Below are positions 8,409 to 18,369 of a stretch of 64,000 bases of DNA, in pieces (the first letter of the stretch is position 1; each line of letters begins with the position of its first letter). The DNA is from Rivularia sp034931125 (GTDB lineage: Bacteria > Cyanobacteriota > Cyanobacteriia > Cyanobacteriales > Nostocaceae). The notes beneath the pieces are model-generated. The model ran no database searches and was not told the origin of the DNA. It worked only from the letters and a program-made list of their open reading frames with translations. The stretch covers positions 1 to 64,000 of the forward strand of contig NZ_JAYGHM010000029.1 of NCBI RefSeq assembly GCF_034931125.1, read 5' to 3'. The translations under genes were made by a program, and so were the position numbers.

Positions 8409-10499
8409 ATGAAAGAAATTATTTATTTAGAAATCCCAACGACCGATACAGCAGTAGTCAGACGCTGGTTACAGACGGAATTTGAACCGGGAACTTGCGA
8501 CAAGATATTAACGTCCGATGGCATTCGCTTGAAGTCGTCTGATACTACATCCATTGCTTCAGATATTACGGAAAAGTTACCAAACGAATTATCCGTATTT
8601 GTGTGGAATGTGCAGCGAACCACGTATTTAAAGGCGTTTCGATGGGGCGACAAATTTCCTTCTGAGATACAAATTTTACAAAAGCTCACCAAACAGGTGC
8701 GCGATCGCTTTCCTCATAATTATCCCGAACCACCTGTAATTGATTTGTCCAATCAATCAATTTTTGCCGCGCTAGCTGCTTATTATCCGCTTACGGTTAA
8801 GTATTTCCAGAAGATGCCTAACGGAGAATACGATCTAAACCGTGCTTACTGGTGGGAACAACGCTGGCGCGAGGGTGTAAGAAATCCCCAGCAGCCGCGA
8901 CAGGTTTTGTTTTCGCACAACGATTTGACAAAAGAATTGCCCCATTCCCCCACTTTTGACCTGATCTATATTGGCGGTGCTTTAGGGGTTATTCATGCGG
9001 CAGTAATGGCAAAATTAGGCTATAAAGTACTGTTGGTGGAACGTTTACCTTTTGGGAAGATGAATCGGGAGTGGAATATTTCCCGCTCGGAAATTCAAAG
9101 TTTGGTCAATTTGGGTTTACTGACTGCTGCTGAAGTGGAATCAATTATTGCCCGAGAGTATAAAGATGGATTTAATAAATTTTTTGACGCTTATATTCCC
9201 GATAAACTCAAATCACCAATCCTTCACACACCAACTGTTTTAAATATAGCTTTAGACTCAGAAAAACTACTGAAGCTATGTGGCGAGAAACTGCGATCGG
9301 CAGGCGGTGAAATTTGGGATCGAACGGAGTTTATCAAAGCAGATATTGATGCATCTCAAGTTGTTGTAACGCTCAAGAATTTATCATCAGATCAAGATCA
9401 ACATCTTGTGAGTGGAAGATTGCTATTAGATGCGATGGGAACGGCATCACCGATCGCATGGCAACTCAATCCAAAACGTGCTTTTGATAGCGTATGTCCG
9501 ACGGTAGGAGCAGTTGTCGAAAGCGGATTTGAACCTCAAGTCTGGGATTCTCAATACGGCGACGTTCTCAACAGTCATGGAGATATTTCGCGGGGAAGAC
9601 AATTGATTTGGGAATTATTTCCTGGAGAAAACGAAGAACTGACGATTTACTTATTTCACTATCACCAAGTAAACGCCAAAAATCCCGGCTCCTTAATGGA
9701 AATGTACGAAGACTTTTTCAGCATTTTGCCAGAATATCGGCGCTGCGATATGGATAAACTAGTGTGGAAAAAGCCCACGTTTGGATATATACCAGGACAT
9801 TTCAGTGTCGGAAGTCGCGATCGCACCGTTGCTTTTAATCGGTTAATCGCGATCGGTGATGCTGCATCGCTTCAGTCTCCCTTAGTGTTTACGGGCTTCG
9901 GTTCCTTAGTACGCAATCTCGGTAGATTAACGGAACTTTTAGATACTGCGCTCAAGCATGATTTACTTGAAGCAAAACATTTGAACCAAATTCGTGCTTT
10001 TCAAAATAATGTTGCCGTAACTTGGATGTTTTCTAAAGGAATGATGGTTCCCACTGGAAGATTCATCGAACCAGAACGCATCAATGCTATGCTGAATAAC
10101 TTTTTTGGCTTATTAGCAGATGAACCGTTGGAAGTCGCCGATAATTTCATCAAAGACAGGTTTAATTTGTCAACCTTCAACCGACTTGCATTAAAAGCGG
10201 CTAAGAAAAATCCCTCATTACTGCTGTGGATTTGGCAACTTGCAGGTGCGAAAGATTTACTCAGATGGGTTGGTAACTATATAGACTTTACCCGTCACAG
10301 TATAGTTAGTGCTGTATTCGGGAAGTGGTTCGAGCGATTTATTCGTTCAATCCAGCCAAAGTTAGAACCTCGCTTTCCAGCGTTGTGGTTACGACTGTTG
10401 GCTATAAATTATGCACTTAGCGCAGGTACTGCACTTCCCCAACATCAAAATTATCAATTAAGAGTTGAAAGTAATCAGTTAATAGTTAATAGGGAATAG
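8409..10499 (+). CDS. CruA/CruP-family lycopene cyclase (FAD flavoprotein)
   Basis: A 696-residue flavoprotein from the ATG at 8409; a TTG seven codons upstream is also open but less likely. Residues about 180-215 form an FAD-binding Rossmann motif (FDLIYIGGALGVIHAAVMAKLGYKVLLVER), followed by the family signature MNREWNISRSEIQSL. Later motifs (LLLDAMGTASPIAWQL; RLIAIGDAASLQSPLVFTGFG) match the second half of the fold. CruA and CruP are cyanobacterial and green-sulfur-bacterial proteins that cyclise lycopene ends to beta-ionone rings. The length and the roughly 170-residue N-terminal extension fit CruA better than the shorter CruP, but I cannot separate them with certainty. The last residues (VNRE) and the stop are encoded by the heptamer repeat that follows. 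Confidence 0.8.
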   Translation: MKEIIYLEIPTTDTAVVRRWLQTEFEPGTCDKILTSDGIRLKSSDTTSIASDITEKLPNELSVFVWNVQRTTYLKAFRWGDKFPSEIQILQKLTKQVRDRFPHNYPEPPVIDLSNQSIFAALAAYYPLTVKYFQKMPNGEYDLNRAYWWEQRWREGVRNPQQPRQVLFSHNDLTKELPHSPTFDLIYIGGALGVIHAAVMAKLGYKVLLVERLPFGKMNREWNISRSEIQSLVNLGLLTAAEVESIIAREYKDGFNKFFDAYIPDKLKSPILHTPTVLNIALDSEKLLKLCGEKLRSAGGEIWDRTEFIKADIDASQVVVTLKNLSSDQDQHLVSGRLLLDAMGTASPIAWQLNPKRAFDSVCPTVGAVVESGFEPQVWDSQYGDVLNSHGDISRGRQLIWELFPGENEELTIYLFHYHQVNAKNPGSLMEMYEDFFSILPEYRRCDMDKLVWKKPTFGYIPGHFSVGSRDRTVAFNRLIAIGDAASLQSPLVFTGFGSLVRNLGRLTELLDTALKHDLLEAKHLNQIRAFQNNVAVTWMFSKGMMVPTGRFIEPERINAMLNNFFGLLADEPLEVADNFIKDRFNLSTFNRLALKAAKKNPSLLLWIWQLAGAKDLLRWVGNYIDFTRHSIVSAVFGKWFERFIRSIQPKLEPRFPALWLRLLAINYALSAGTALPQHQNYQLRVESNQLIVNRE

Positions 10500-10561
10500 G
10501 GAATGGGGAATTGGGAATAGGGAATTGGGAATTGGTAATTGGTAATTGGGAATTGGGAATT
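10478..10561. repeat. Heptamer array (GGGAATT/GGTAATT) at the cyclase stop codon
   Basis: Units of about 7 bp (AGTTAATA, GGGAATA, GGGAATT, GGTAATT) run from inside the last codons of the lycopene cyclase gene to 10561. Confidence 0.85.
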
Positions 10562-10612
10562 GTTTATTAAACAGTCAGGGAGCTTGCGGAGCGGACACTA
10601 CATACGATTTCA

Positions 10613-10668
10613 TAACTCCTAACTCCTAACTCCTAACTCCTAACTCCTAACTCCTAACTCCTAACTCT
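10613..10668. repeat. Heptamer array (TAACTCC)
   Basis: About eight units of TAACTCC. The last unit contains the stop codon (TAG on the minus strand) and encodes the final Lys-Ser of the coiled-coil gene. Confidence 0.95.
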
Positions 10669-12262
10669 TATGGGGAAACTTTGGTAATTCTACTGACGAT
10701 AGGGATTTTCGCCCTTTGGGTGGTCGTTTGGGATAAATTAACGGTGAAGGAGAATTAGTATGGTAGTCAGGATTGTTGATTATCTCGATCGATGAAGTAT
10801 TTTCGGATAAGTGAAAAGCTGGAAAATGCTCGATTTCTTCCCAATAATCTTGAGTTTCGCTAGTGTTATTGTCACTAATTGATGAGGTAAAACTAACTGT
10901 CTGCTCGCTCTGGGTGGAATAATTTTGACGATCAACATTTATTACAAGATCATTGTTATGATTCGTTCCAGAGGGTTCTAAGACAGTTTTCCAAGTAGGA
11001 ATAATAGCTTGGGAGGTTTCTGTATCTTCTTTTGAGGAAGCTTTTGGCAATCCAGATTCAGCTTGAGAAAAAAATGTTTGGATAACGCTATCTAACTTTT
11101 CTTCTAATTCCGATGAATCTGACAGGGATACTTGGTGTTCAGTTGTTTCCTGCTCTGCTGCATCATAATTTACTAAATCTTCTGTCGGCACTATATCTGG
11201 ATTAGCTGAAAATTCCCAACTAGAAGATTCTTGAATGGGATTTTCACTATCATTAGCTGCCGATGTTGTGAGAATTTCTTCCCAAAGGTCATTTTGTATT
11301 TTGTATGACTCTGGTGGAGCCGACCAAGGTTGAATTAACTGTGTGCTGCTTGTGGTTTGAGTTTGCGATAATTTATTTAATTTTGAGTTAGCCGTTATAT
11401 CGAGAAAACTACTGTCATTATCATCAAGGGTATCGTAACCAGGAACTGATGTTTCTAAACTCTTTTCCAAAGCAGCTTTAAATTGTAAAGTTTGACGCTG
11501 CTGACGTTTGAGTCTAGTACGTAACTCGCGACAAGCATTTTCTGACTGCGATAAAAGGCTGGTTTGTTCGTCGTACTTAGTTTGTATCAAAGCAGATTCG
11601 CGTTCCAACTGAGCAAGACGTTGTTGATTCAATTCGATCTGTCCTTTGTATGACTCAGCTAAGCTTTCTTGACGTTGAGAATTTTTAACAGCATTTTCTA
11701 ACTGATCGAACAAAGATTGGATCTGTGCTTGAGCAGCATTTAATTCTTGAGTTTGCTGTTTAAACATTGATTCTGCAACGGTTGCACGTTTTTTTTGTCG
11801 TTGTAAAGCTGCTTGGGAATCATTTAAAGCCGTAGTTAGTTCCTCTACTTGCTCGTACAGTTTATTGTTAGCAGAACGTAATTCTTCGTTAAGTTCCAGC
11901 AATTTCTGGAATTCTGTATCTACGATCGCTTGTTGTTGAGCGTTAGGTTCGGCAACCCAGTCATCTTTGGGAGGAGATTGTGAGTTCGTTTCCCGATCAA
12001 ATTGATGTGACTGACTCGGTTGAGAATCAATAATTACTTCTACTACTCGATCAATATCTTCTGTGACATCTTGTTCTGAGAAATCGGCAGTTTGATTTGG
12101 CACTTCCTCAGACGCTGGTCTTAGCAACAGTACTTCTGTTACTTTATTTTCACCAGCTAAAATCGAATGAAAAGGATTAGCCGTTCCCTCAGACGATCGC
12201 GACGAATCAACAGAATTGAAATTTTGATCAGCCCCATCATCTGGGGTTTGGGCTTCATGCAT
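10661..12262 (-). CDS. Coiled-coil protein of unknown function
   Basis: A 533-residue acidic protein. Residues 1-110 are polar and probably disordered. Residues about 110-270 are a long coiled coil rich in Gln, Glu, Leu and Arg (FQKLLELNEELRSANNKLYEQ onward; LRTRLKRQQRQTLQFKAALE). Residues 280-500 are again low-complexity and Ser/Glu-rich. The C-terminus turns basic and Pro-rich (IYPKRPPKGRKSLSSVELPKF). There is no signal peptide or membrane helix. Such proteins occur widely in cyanobacteria as structural or scaffold proteins, but I recognise no family. The final two residues derive from a heptamer repeat. It starts at the ATG at 12262 and has no operon partner. Confidence 0.8.
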   Translation of the reverse strand: MHEAQTPDDGADQNFNSVDSSRSSEGTANPFHSILAGENKVTEVLLLRPASEEVPNQTADFSEQDVTEDIDRVVEVIIDSQPSQSHQFDRETNSQSPPKDDWVAEPNAQQQAIVDTEFQKLLELNEELRSANNKLYEQVEELTTALNDSQAALQRQKKRATVAESMFKQQTQELNAAQAQIQSLFDQLENAVKNSQRQESLAESYKGQIELNQQRLAQLERESALIQTKYDEQTSLLSQSENACRELRTRLKRQQRQTLQFKAALEKSLETSVPGYDTLDDNDSSFLDITANSKLNKLSQTQTTSSTQLIQPWSAPPESYKIQNDLWEEILTTSAANDSENPIQESSSWEFSANPDIVPTEDLVNYDAAEQETTEHQVSLSDSSELEEKLDSVIQTFFSQAESGLPKASSKEDTETSQAIIPTWKTVLEPSGTNHNNDLVINVDRQNYSTQSEQTVSFTSSISDNNTSETQDYWEEIEHFPAFHLSENTSSIEIINNPDYHTNSPSPLIYPKRPPKGRKSLSSVELPKFPHKS

Positions 12263-12785
12263 TACTCTTAACCCACCAGCTTCGATTTCAAAGCAGACAC
12301 TACGGTATAATTGTTCATTTATGCTGTCTTAACAAAATCTTCTCTTTAAGGCAAGACACACTTTACCCGATATAAGTGATTAACGAACGGTAATTTGTCA
12401 TTTTCCCGGTTTTTAAAGCAAAAATATAGAATTTAAATAAATTTCATTAAAAAATTTTATAAACTCTATGCACTTCTAAGCAATTGTACTCGACAGCGAT
12501 TTTGAATCAACTCAGTTCAATTACTTTTATTAATTTTAACTGTTGTTAAACCCTGCATTCTAATGTAGCAAATTACTCTCCTATGTAGGCAAGCAATAAT
12601 TCTAGTACGGAATAATTTCTCCCCATCCCCTCATCCCCTCATCCCTTTCACCGAGTAAAATTTTAAGGTCTGAGCAAGACGGNNNNNNNNNNNNNNNNNN
12701 NNNNNNNNNNNNNNNNNNNNNNNNNNNNNNNNNNNNNNNNNNNNNNNNNNNNNNNNNNNNNNNNNNNNNNNNNNNNATACTCACC
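12263..12785. other. Gene-free AT-rich stretch with 94-N gap
   Basis: No gene is visible. Bases 12400-12560 are strongly AT-rich. Bases 12618-12650 carry CCCCTCAT-type tandem units, and the run of N at 12683-12776 follows closely, so the gap probably hides more sequence of this kind or an unresolved repeat. Confidence 0.7.
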
Positions 12786-14285
12786 TTAAGGAAGCCAGCG
12801 GGGATGAAAACCGACTAAGGGAAGTTGTTCTGGTTTTAGTTCTGCGTTAATATCATTGTCGTTACCAGGCAATAAGGGCATTAACCACAAGCTACTTGTA
12901 TTGATTTCCTGTCCGTCGTCTGTTTTTAAAGGTTTTTCTCTTGCGGAAGTAGTGGTATCTGCTGTTGATACTACTTGGTCGAATAATAGCCCCAAGCCAT
13001 CGGGGGATAAACTCATTTGTAAGTCTCGTTTGTCGGGAGGTAACACTAATAATGCCTTCTGCTGTCCGGTTTTCAGATTAATTGCTACTAAGTATGGCTG
13101 TTCTTGATAGCTTTCCCCTGGTAATAATTGGGTTAATAAGCAATAAAGAGTAGGTGAAGCTGGGTCAAATTCGCATTTAATAATGGAACCAGTAGTTTTT
13201 ATTAATTGTTTTTGAGTACCTTGATTGGTAACTAAAAATAAATCTCGCGTGTAATCGGTGTTGAATTTTACCAAAACCGCTTGAGAGCCATCTTTGGAAA
13301 AAGCTTGCAGTACACCAAATTGCGGTAGGAAATCTAGGGGTTTGCTAGCGTCTATCTGTATCGGCAGTATCGCTGTTCCTTGACCTTGAGCAACTGCTAC
13401 AGCTTGACTATCTGGAGTGATTAAAAAATCGCCTGATGGTTGTTCGTTTTTTATGGGTTTGGGTTCATCTTCCTTACCGTTATCTCCAATAGGAAGAAAC
13501 CACAGCCCAAAATCACTGGGGTCGTTTTTACGCGCTCTTTGTAAAACTATAGTTTTACCGTCAGGAGATAAGTCAAATTTGAGGATTTGATATTCTTTAC
13601 TATCTAAAACTAAATCAACTTTCGCTGGTGATTTTGCGTTTCTTTGTGTGTCATCAGAAATACCCGTAGTTACTGTATACAGTTGAGCTGATAAAGTATC
13701 TTGGCTGCTTGCAGTATGAGCAGAAAATAAAATTTTCTCCCCATCCGGAAATGCTTCAAAATCCAACACCACTAAGTCTTTAGGGGTAAGTAATGTTTTT
13801 TGTTCTTGAGTTAAGTTGTAAAGAACTAATCTTCCTCTTTCTTGTGCCTCAGCACCTAAGTAGAGAATAACGCGATCGCGAGAGCGAAAAGTACCTACAA
13901 ATGGCTGAATAAATTTTTCTGTTTTTTTAAGAGTAGCGAATTTGTCTTTAGCATTCTGTAATTCTACTGTATATCTCTCTCCATAGGGGGCTGGTGTTAA
14001 AAGCGTATAAACCATCCTTCTTCCTGCCCAACTGATTTTTCCCGCTAAAGGTGGTTCGATTTTCAAATTCTTTTCTACGCTTTTAATGTCCATTGGACGG
14101 CTAAAGTTAAGGTTAAAAGATATGTCATCTGCTCCAATTTTTGCATTTTCCCAGCTAAAGCTACGAACGCTTGGTTTAACCCCATCACCTTGCAATATTA
14201 TCAATCCAATTAGTACAGTTAACGCTAGTATTAGTCCTAGAGCAACTCGGTCAAATGGTTGAAGAAATATCTTGTTAGTAGTCAT
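12786..14285 (-). CDS. Membrane-anchored TolB-like beta-propeller protein
   Basis: A 499-residue protein with one N-terminal membrane helix (residues about 13-31, VALGLILALTVLIGLIIL) that anchors it with the rest in the periplasm. Residues about 40-125 look like a bacterial Ig-like domain (ISFNLNFSRPMDIKSVEKNL; KISWAGRRMVYTLLTP). Residues about 130-490 carry repeated PD40/WD40-like blades: FPDGEKILFSA, SPDGKTIVLQRA, TPDSQAVAVAQG and SPDGLGLLFDQ. The fold is like the TolB propeller, but no Tol-Pal genes are nearby, so the function is open. It is transcribed in the same direction as the coiled-coil gene but 523 bases apart. Confidence 0.8.
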   Translation of the reverse strand: MTTNKIFLQPFDRVALGLILALTVLIGLIILQGDGVKPSVRSFSWENAKIGADDISFNLNFSRPMDIKSVEKNLKIEPPLAGKISWAGRRMVYTLLTPAPYGERYTVELQNAKDKFATLKKTEKFIQPFVGTFRSRDRVILYLGAEAQERGRLVLYNLTQEQKTLLTPKDLVVLDFEAFPDGEKILFSAHTASSQDTLSAQLYTVTTGISDDTQRNAKSPAKVDLVLDSKEYQILKFDLSPDGKTIVLQRARKNDPSDFGLWFLPIGDNGKEDEPKPIKNEQPSGDFLITPDSQAVAVAQGQGTAILPIQIDASKPLDFLPQFGVLQAFSKDGSQAVLVKFNTDYTRDLFLVTNQGTQKQLIKTTGSIIKCEFDPASPTLYCLLTQLLPGESYQEQPYLVAINLKTGQQKALLVLPPDKRDLQMSLSPDGLGLLFDQVVSTADTTTSAREKPLKTDDGQEINTSSLWLMPLLPGNDNDINAELKPEQLPLVGFHPRWLP

Positions 14286-14290
14286 TTCAA

Positions 14291-14354
14291 TTTTGGATTT
14301 TAGATTTTGGATTGTCTTGCTAATTTTGGATTTTAGATTTTGGATTGTCTTGCT
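14291..14354. repeat. Two copies of a 31-bp repeat, period 33
   Basis: The same 31 bases, starting TTTTGGATTTTAGATTTTGG, occur at 14291-14321 and 14324-14354, just upstream of the TolB-like gene. Fragments in inverted orientation (AATCTAAAATC) lie at about 14533-14548. Confidence 0.85.
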
Positions 14355-14562
14355 GATTTACAGCAGTTTGCAAATAAATGAGGTACATTCCCCCTGCTTC
14401 CTTATAACGATATGTCCTGTACCTCACTCAAATGAAATCGGCTGTATGATTTTAGATTATCCTCAAATTTGAAATGATGAGTTTTTTTTGTAATCCCAAA
14501 TCCATTGACGCGGAAGCGTCTTCCCGTAGGGTAATCTAAAATCTAAAATTCGGTGATTCAAT

Positions 14563-15339
14563 CTAGTAACTGTAGGGATTTTTAGGTTGAGGAACTTGTT
14601 TCGCAGAATTCGAGATAATTGTTAATTGACGTTTCCCTGTAAGAGTTTCTGTTCCCATTTTCCCTTCAATTTCCAGCCAACTATCTTTTTTGAATTCTTC
14701 TCTTGATTGTCCTTCTTTTAATTTGATCGGTAAACCTACCGGATAAGCATCCGCAGCACAGCAAGTCAACACAAATCTTGCTAAAAATAAATATTCATTA
14801 CCCAAATCTGGCGGATATATAACAAATCCTGTGACCTTTACTTTTTGTCCTGTATATGCATCGGGTTCAGGATAAACGCTGAGTGTCCGCGACCAATCGA
14901 CTAAGGAACGTTCTTCGGGACGGACGGAAGTGCGGAATGACTGCGGTTGAAGACGAGAATTTCCGGAGGATAAGTCGGTTACACCTCTTTGCAATGCTTT
15001 ATCGCTGGCAAAAACTTGAGGTGCAACAAAAAAACCTAAAATTGCGACTGCGATTAATAAAATACTGCCCAAACGAGGAGGTATTAAGTTCATATGTTGG
15101 ACGTTTGGAACAGCTTCGCGCTGTTGTAAAAGCTGTCCTCCTTTAGCAATTCCAACAATTATTAATCCGATACCGGCTACAACAACTAATGCGAAGTAGT
15201 TGGGATGAATCAGTAAATACAACTGTTGGGTTAGCCAATATTTCAACATTAAAAATCCCCAAGCTGTAATTGCAATTACATCTAGCCAAGGAAGTAAATT
15301 ATTGAAGACTTTTGATCGGCGTTGTTTTATTGAACTCAT
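14563..15339 (-). CDS. TIGR03943 (YcgQ-like) membrane protein, permease partner
   Basis: A 258-residue protein. The first 110 residues contain about three membrane helices (DVIAITAWGFLMLKYWLTQQ; YFALVVVAGIGLIIVGIAKG; GSILLIAVAILGFFVAPQVF). The soluble C-terminal half carries the family signature LTCCAADAYPVGLPI and an OB-like region (KVKVTGFVIYPPD; DSWLEIEGKMG). The family (YcgQ/DUF1980) is found as a pair with the YcgR/YraQ permease, exactly as here, with the permease gene 184 bases upstream on the same strand. The pair is thought to export or sense a small molecule or metal; the substrate is not known. The adjacent cysteines suggest a metal link, which is inference. Confidence 0.85.
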   Translation of the reverse strand: MSSIKQRRSKVFNNLLPWLDVIAITAWGFLMLKYWLTQQLYLLIHPNYFALVVVAGIGLIIVGIAKGGQLLQQREAVPNVQHMNLIPPRLGSILLIAVAILGFFVAPQVFASDKALQRGVTDLSSGNSRLQPQSFRTSVRPEERSLVDWSRTLSVYPEPDAYTGQKVKVTGFVIYPPDLGNEYLFLARFVLTCCAADAYPVGLPIKLKEGQSREEFKKDSWLEIEGKMGTETLTGKRQLTIISNSAKQVPQPKNPYSY

Positions 15340-15523
15340 TGCTTATTGATTGTGGGTGTGAAGAAGCGAAAATTAGGCTCGGAACATCAATGGGAACAAA
15401 CTTACTCGAAAACTAACTTAATATCGAACAGTAAATAAATTACATGGGACTTTTTATTAAATTTAATCAAGGGAAAATAATCATTAATACACGGACTTAA
15501 ACGAATGCGATGGTTTTTTGATT

Positions 15524-16573
15524 TTAAATGAAATGTAGGTTGATTATTAGACAGAATAAAAACGTTAATTGTGCTGCTAATGCAAACAGATAAAACACTG
15601 CTTTTGGTTTGAATATTGATAACATCAGACCTACACCTTTTAGGTCAATCATTGGACCAAAAACCAAAAATGCCAACAAAGAACCGCTAGTAAAAGCGGA
15701 AGCAAAAGATAAAGCAAAGAAAGAATCAACTGTAGAACAAATCGACACAACCGCTGCAAGTACCAGCATTGTCGTGATTGAACTAATCGGACCCGCACCC
15801 AAACTAAGAATCAATTCGCGGGGTGCTAACACCTGAATTGCAGCAGCGATCGCACTTCCTAAAACGAGTACGGCACCTAATTCTCGTAATTCTTGCACTG
15901 TATTATCTACAACTAATCGCATTTTGTCGGCTAGCGGTTTAGTTGCTGTAGTTGCGATCGCGGCTTCCGTTGCTATCGTCTCCATCCGCATGGTTTGACC
16001 GAGTTTTCCACCTAGTAAATAAGTACCTGGTTTGAGCAAGGTTGGTACCGTTTGTCTTTCTAAGTCAGAAGGTTCGAGAAGTTGTTTATTGTCGGTTTTT
16101 TGCGGTTGATTAAATTTTAAATAGCGAGCAATTGCCGGTTGAACAATGGGACTTAAGTCTTTCTGAAAGCTAAAAACATAGCCAATAATTGTAGCGATTA
16201 ATAAAGATAAGACTACCCTTAATACAACTATTTCTGGCTGCTCGCGGAATGCAACCCATGTTGCCCAAATTACAATCGGGTTAATTGTCGGTGCTGCGAG
16301 TAAAAAACCAATTGCAAATGATGTCGGCGCTCCCTGCATGATAAATCGCCGCGCTACAGGTACGTTACCGCACTCGCACACCGGAAACAAGAAGCCCAAC
16401 ATACTACCAACTAAAGCCGCAAATAGTGGATTTTTGGGGACTTTTTCCACCAATGTACGCTCATCTACAAAAAATAGCAGCATACTGGAGAACAAAACTC
16501 CTAGCAATAAAAAAGGTATTGCCTCTACCAACAGGCTAAGGAATATGGTGAAACCATTGCTAAGTTGATTCAT
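15524..16573 (-). CDS. YraQ/YcgR (UPF0718) family permease
   Basis: A 349-residue integral membrane protein with about eight hydrophobic helices in two homologous halves separated by a cytoplasmic loop near residues 150-215. The first half has the signature PVCECGNVPVARRF and the second half has STVDSFFALSFA and GPMIDLKGVGLM, both typical of the UPF0718 family that includes ArsP-type exporters. It is the partner of the YcgQ-like protein encoded downstream, probably in one transcript. The substrate cannot be deduced; no metalloregulator gene is adjacent. It starts with ATG at 16573 and faces a large gene-free region. Confidence 0.88.
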   Translation of the reverse strand: MNQLSNGFTIFLSLLVEAIPFLLLGVLFSSMLLFFVDERTLVEKVPKNPLFAALVGSMLGFLFPVCECGNVPVARRFIMQGAPTSFAIGFLLAAPTINPIVIWATWVAFREQPEIVVLRVVLSLLIATIIGYVFSFQKDLSPIVQPAIARYLKFNQPQKTDNKQLLEPSDLERQTVPTLLKPGTYLLGGKLGQTMRMETIATEAAIATTATKPLADKMRLVVDNTVQELRELGAVLVLGSAIAAAIQVLAPRELILSLGAGPISSITTMLVLAAVVSICSTVDSFFALSFASAFTSGSLLAFLVFGPMIDLKGVGLMLSIFKPKAVFYLFALAAQLTFLFCLIINLHFI

Positions 16574-17736
16574 GAGTGTGGTTTTTTTTTGACGCTTTTC
16601 AAGCTGTGCTGAGTTATTAAAGATATGTCTTAGTTATTTTAGCGGAATCGCGATTGTACGCACGTAAGTAGAGTAAACTATACATCATTTTCACAGATTT
16701 AATTAGGGTTATGTCATTTTCGTTTTTCGTTACCTTTTTAGCTACCACGAAAATAAATGTTTTTGTCAACTGAAACTACAATAGCCTCTGAAGACTATAC
16801 TTTAGGCTTGAACCCTCTACTATATGCATTGAGTTTACCCCCCCACACGATAGATCGTTAAACTAACCCTCGCAAAATAGGTTAAGTAATAACTAAGATT
16901 TCAGTTCGAGTTTCTCACACTTGATATTTCTGCCTTAATTTATACCCCCCGGCAGAAAACACGACTTGGTTATGTTTAGGATACGCATTTTCAATCAAAA
17001 TGGTTCCAATTTAATAGTTTAAGTTCTCAACCACACAATTGTTATCTATCTATCTTTAGACTTACAATAATTTAACTTCATTTGATGTTATCTTCGACGC
17101 ATTTTCATAAAGCGTTGGTATCTTTTCAATATTTGGTATCTATTGATGAGTTCTATGGATAAAATTTACTTCTGCAAGAGTATTACGTAACTTTTTCAAA
17201 ACTTTATAAATAAGTTGGCACAAATAAACCGAACTATGTAACAAAATGTAAATTGGATTAAAGGCTTTACTCCTACTTTCTTGTCCTAATTACAATTTTC
17301 AACGCCAACCTACTTAGATTGTCGTCTCAATAATTTATTTTTATACCTAACGATAGAGTTTTGGATTGAAATGAAAAGCTGTAAAGTCAGATTTGCTAGT
17401 AAAAAGCGAAAAACGATGGTTTTAAGGGATATTTTTGTTTTTTGCCCCTGATTCGTCTCCATGCTCTATATCCCCGATACAGGTAGAACCTAATTTTATT
17501 ATTTAATAAATGCAAAATCAGCCTTCATCCGTGAGATTTCAATCGTTAGGATGAAGACGTTTCGACTAATTTGAGTGATGATATAAACAGTTCATTAAAC
17601 AAGATATTTCGCAATTCTCGATGATGTCAGAACAGCTTAAATATGTTTTTTCAATGTAAAACATAAGGCTTTCTTACAAATATATAGACAAGTATATTGA
17701 TCGGAAAGAATTGTTTATTAGTAGAGTAATCAAATT
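16574..17736. other. Long gene-free region between divergent genes
   Basis: These 1163 bases contain no convincing open frame on either strand. Visible structure is limited to two stem-loops: TTCTGCC/GGCAGAA (16928-16957, 16-base loop containing CCCCCC) and CTTCATCC/GGATGAAG (17523-17556, 18-base loop). There are also two C-runs (near 16839 and 16945). It must hold the promoters of the permease and of the pentapeptide gene. An unannotated small RNA is possible but not shown. Confidence 0.6.
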
Positions 17737-18186
17737 ATGAAAATTAAAGCGATCGCAGCGGCAGCAGCATTAACTACAATGTTTTTAAATGCACCCGCAA
17801 AAGCAGAAAAGCCCGTATCTACAGAAGTATTAAGGTTGACTCAGACGGGAGAATGCTTTGGTTGCGATTTAAGAGGTGCTAATTTAAGAGGCGCTCATTT
17901 AATTGGTGCTGATTTAAGAAATGCCGATCTAACAGGTGCAAACCTCGAAGAAGCTAACTTAGAAGGTGCAGATCTAACAGGTGCCGATTTAGAAGGTGCT
18001 AATTTATCTAGTGCTTTTGTTAATAGCACTACGTTGAATAAAGCCGACTTGACAAATGCCGATTTGAGCGATGCTCAACTGTATAGCGCTCAATTAGAAG
18101 ACGCTACATTAGTAGGTGTAAATTTGAGTGGTACTGACATATTTAATACATCAGTTGGCGTTGGTGGAGAATCACCACAAGAATAA
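17737..18186 (+). CDS. Secreted pentapeptide-repeat protein
   Basis: A 149-residue protein with a Sec signal peptide (residues 1-23; MKIKAIAAAAALTTMFLNAP, cleavage near AKA-EK) and then a short region with CFGCDL. From about residue 46 to 140 it is made of pentapeptide repeats of the A(D/N)LxG type (GADLRNADLTGANLEEANL and similar), which fold as a right-handed beta-helix. In cyanobacteria many such proteins are exported to the periplasm or thylakoid lumen; their function is mostly unknown. The two Cys near the mature N-terminus (CFGC) recur in this subgroup. It is a single gene ending before a hairpin shared with the convergent tldE gene. Confidence 0.88.
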   Translation: MKIKAIAAAAALTTMFLNAPAKAEKPVSTEVLRLTQTGECFGCDLRGANLRGAHLIGADLRNADLTGANLEEANLEGADLTGADLEGANLSSAFVNSTTLNKADLTNADLSDAQLYSAQLEDATLVGVNLSGTDIFNTSVGVGGESPQE

Positions 18187-18315
18187 AGCTTTAAATTACT
18201 ACGAATAATAATTGGGGTAGAGTTGAGATTAGCTGTATGTTAATCTGCTCTACCAATTTTGCAGCAAAATTGGATTTCTATGAAAAAATTTCAAAACAGT
18301 ACAGATAACACCTGT

Positions 18316-18340
18316 AGAGACGTTGCATTGCAACGTCTCT
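18316..18340. terminator. Perfect 12-bp hairpin between convergent genes
   Basis: AGAGACGTTGCA and TGCAACGTCTCT form a perfect stem with a one-base centre. It lies between the convergent pentapeptide and tldE genes and could end both transcripts. A related palindrome occurs at 48962-48983, so it is also a dispersed repeat. Confidence 0.6.
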
Positions 18341-18369
18341 TCTTCGATCAGGTTCTATGCTTTAACTTT

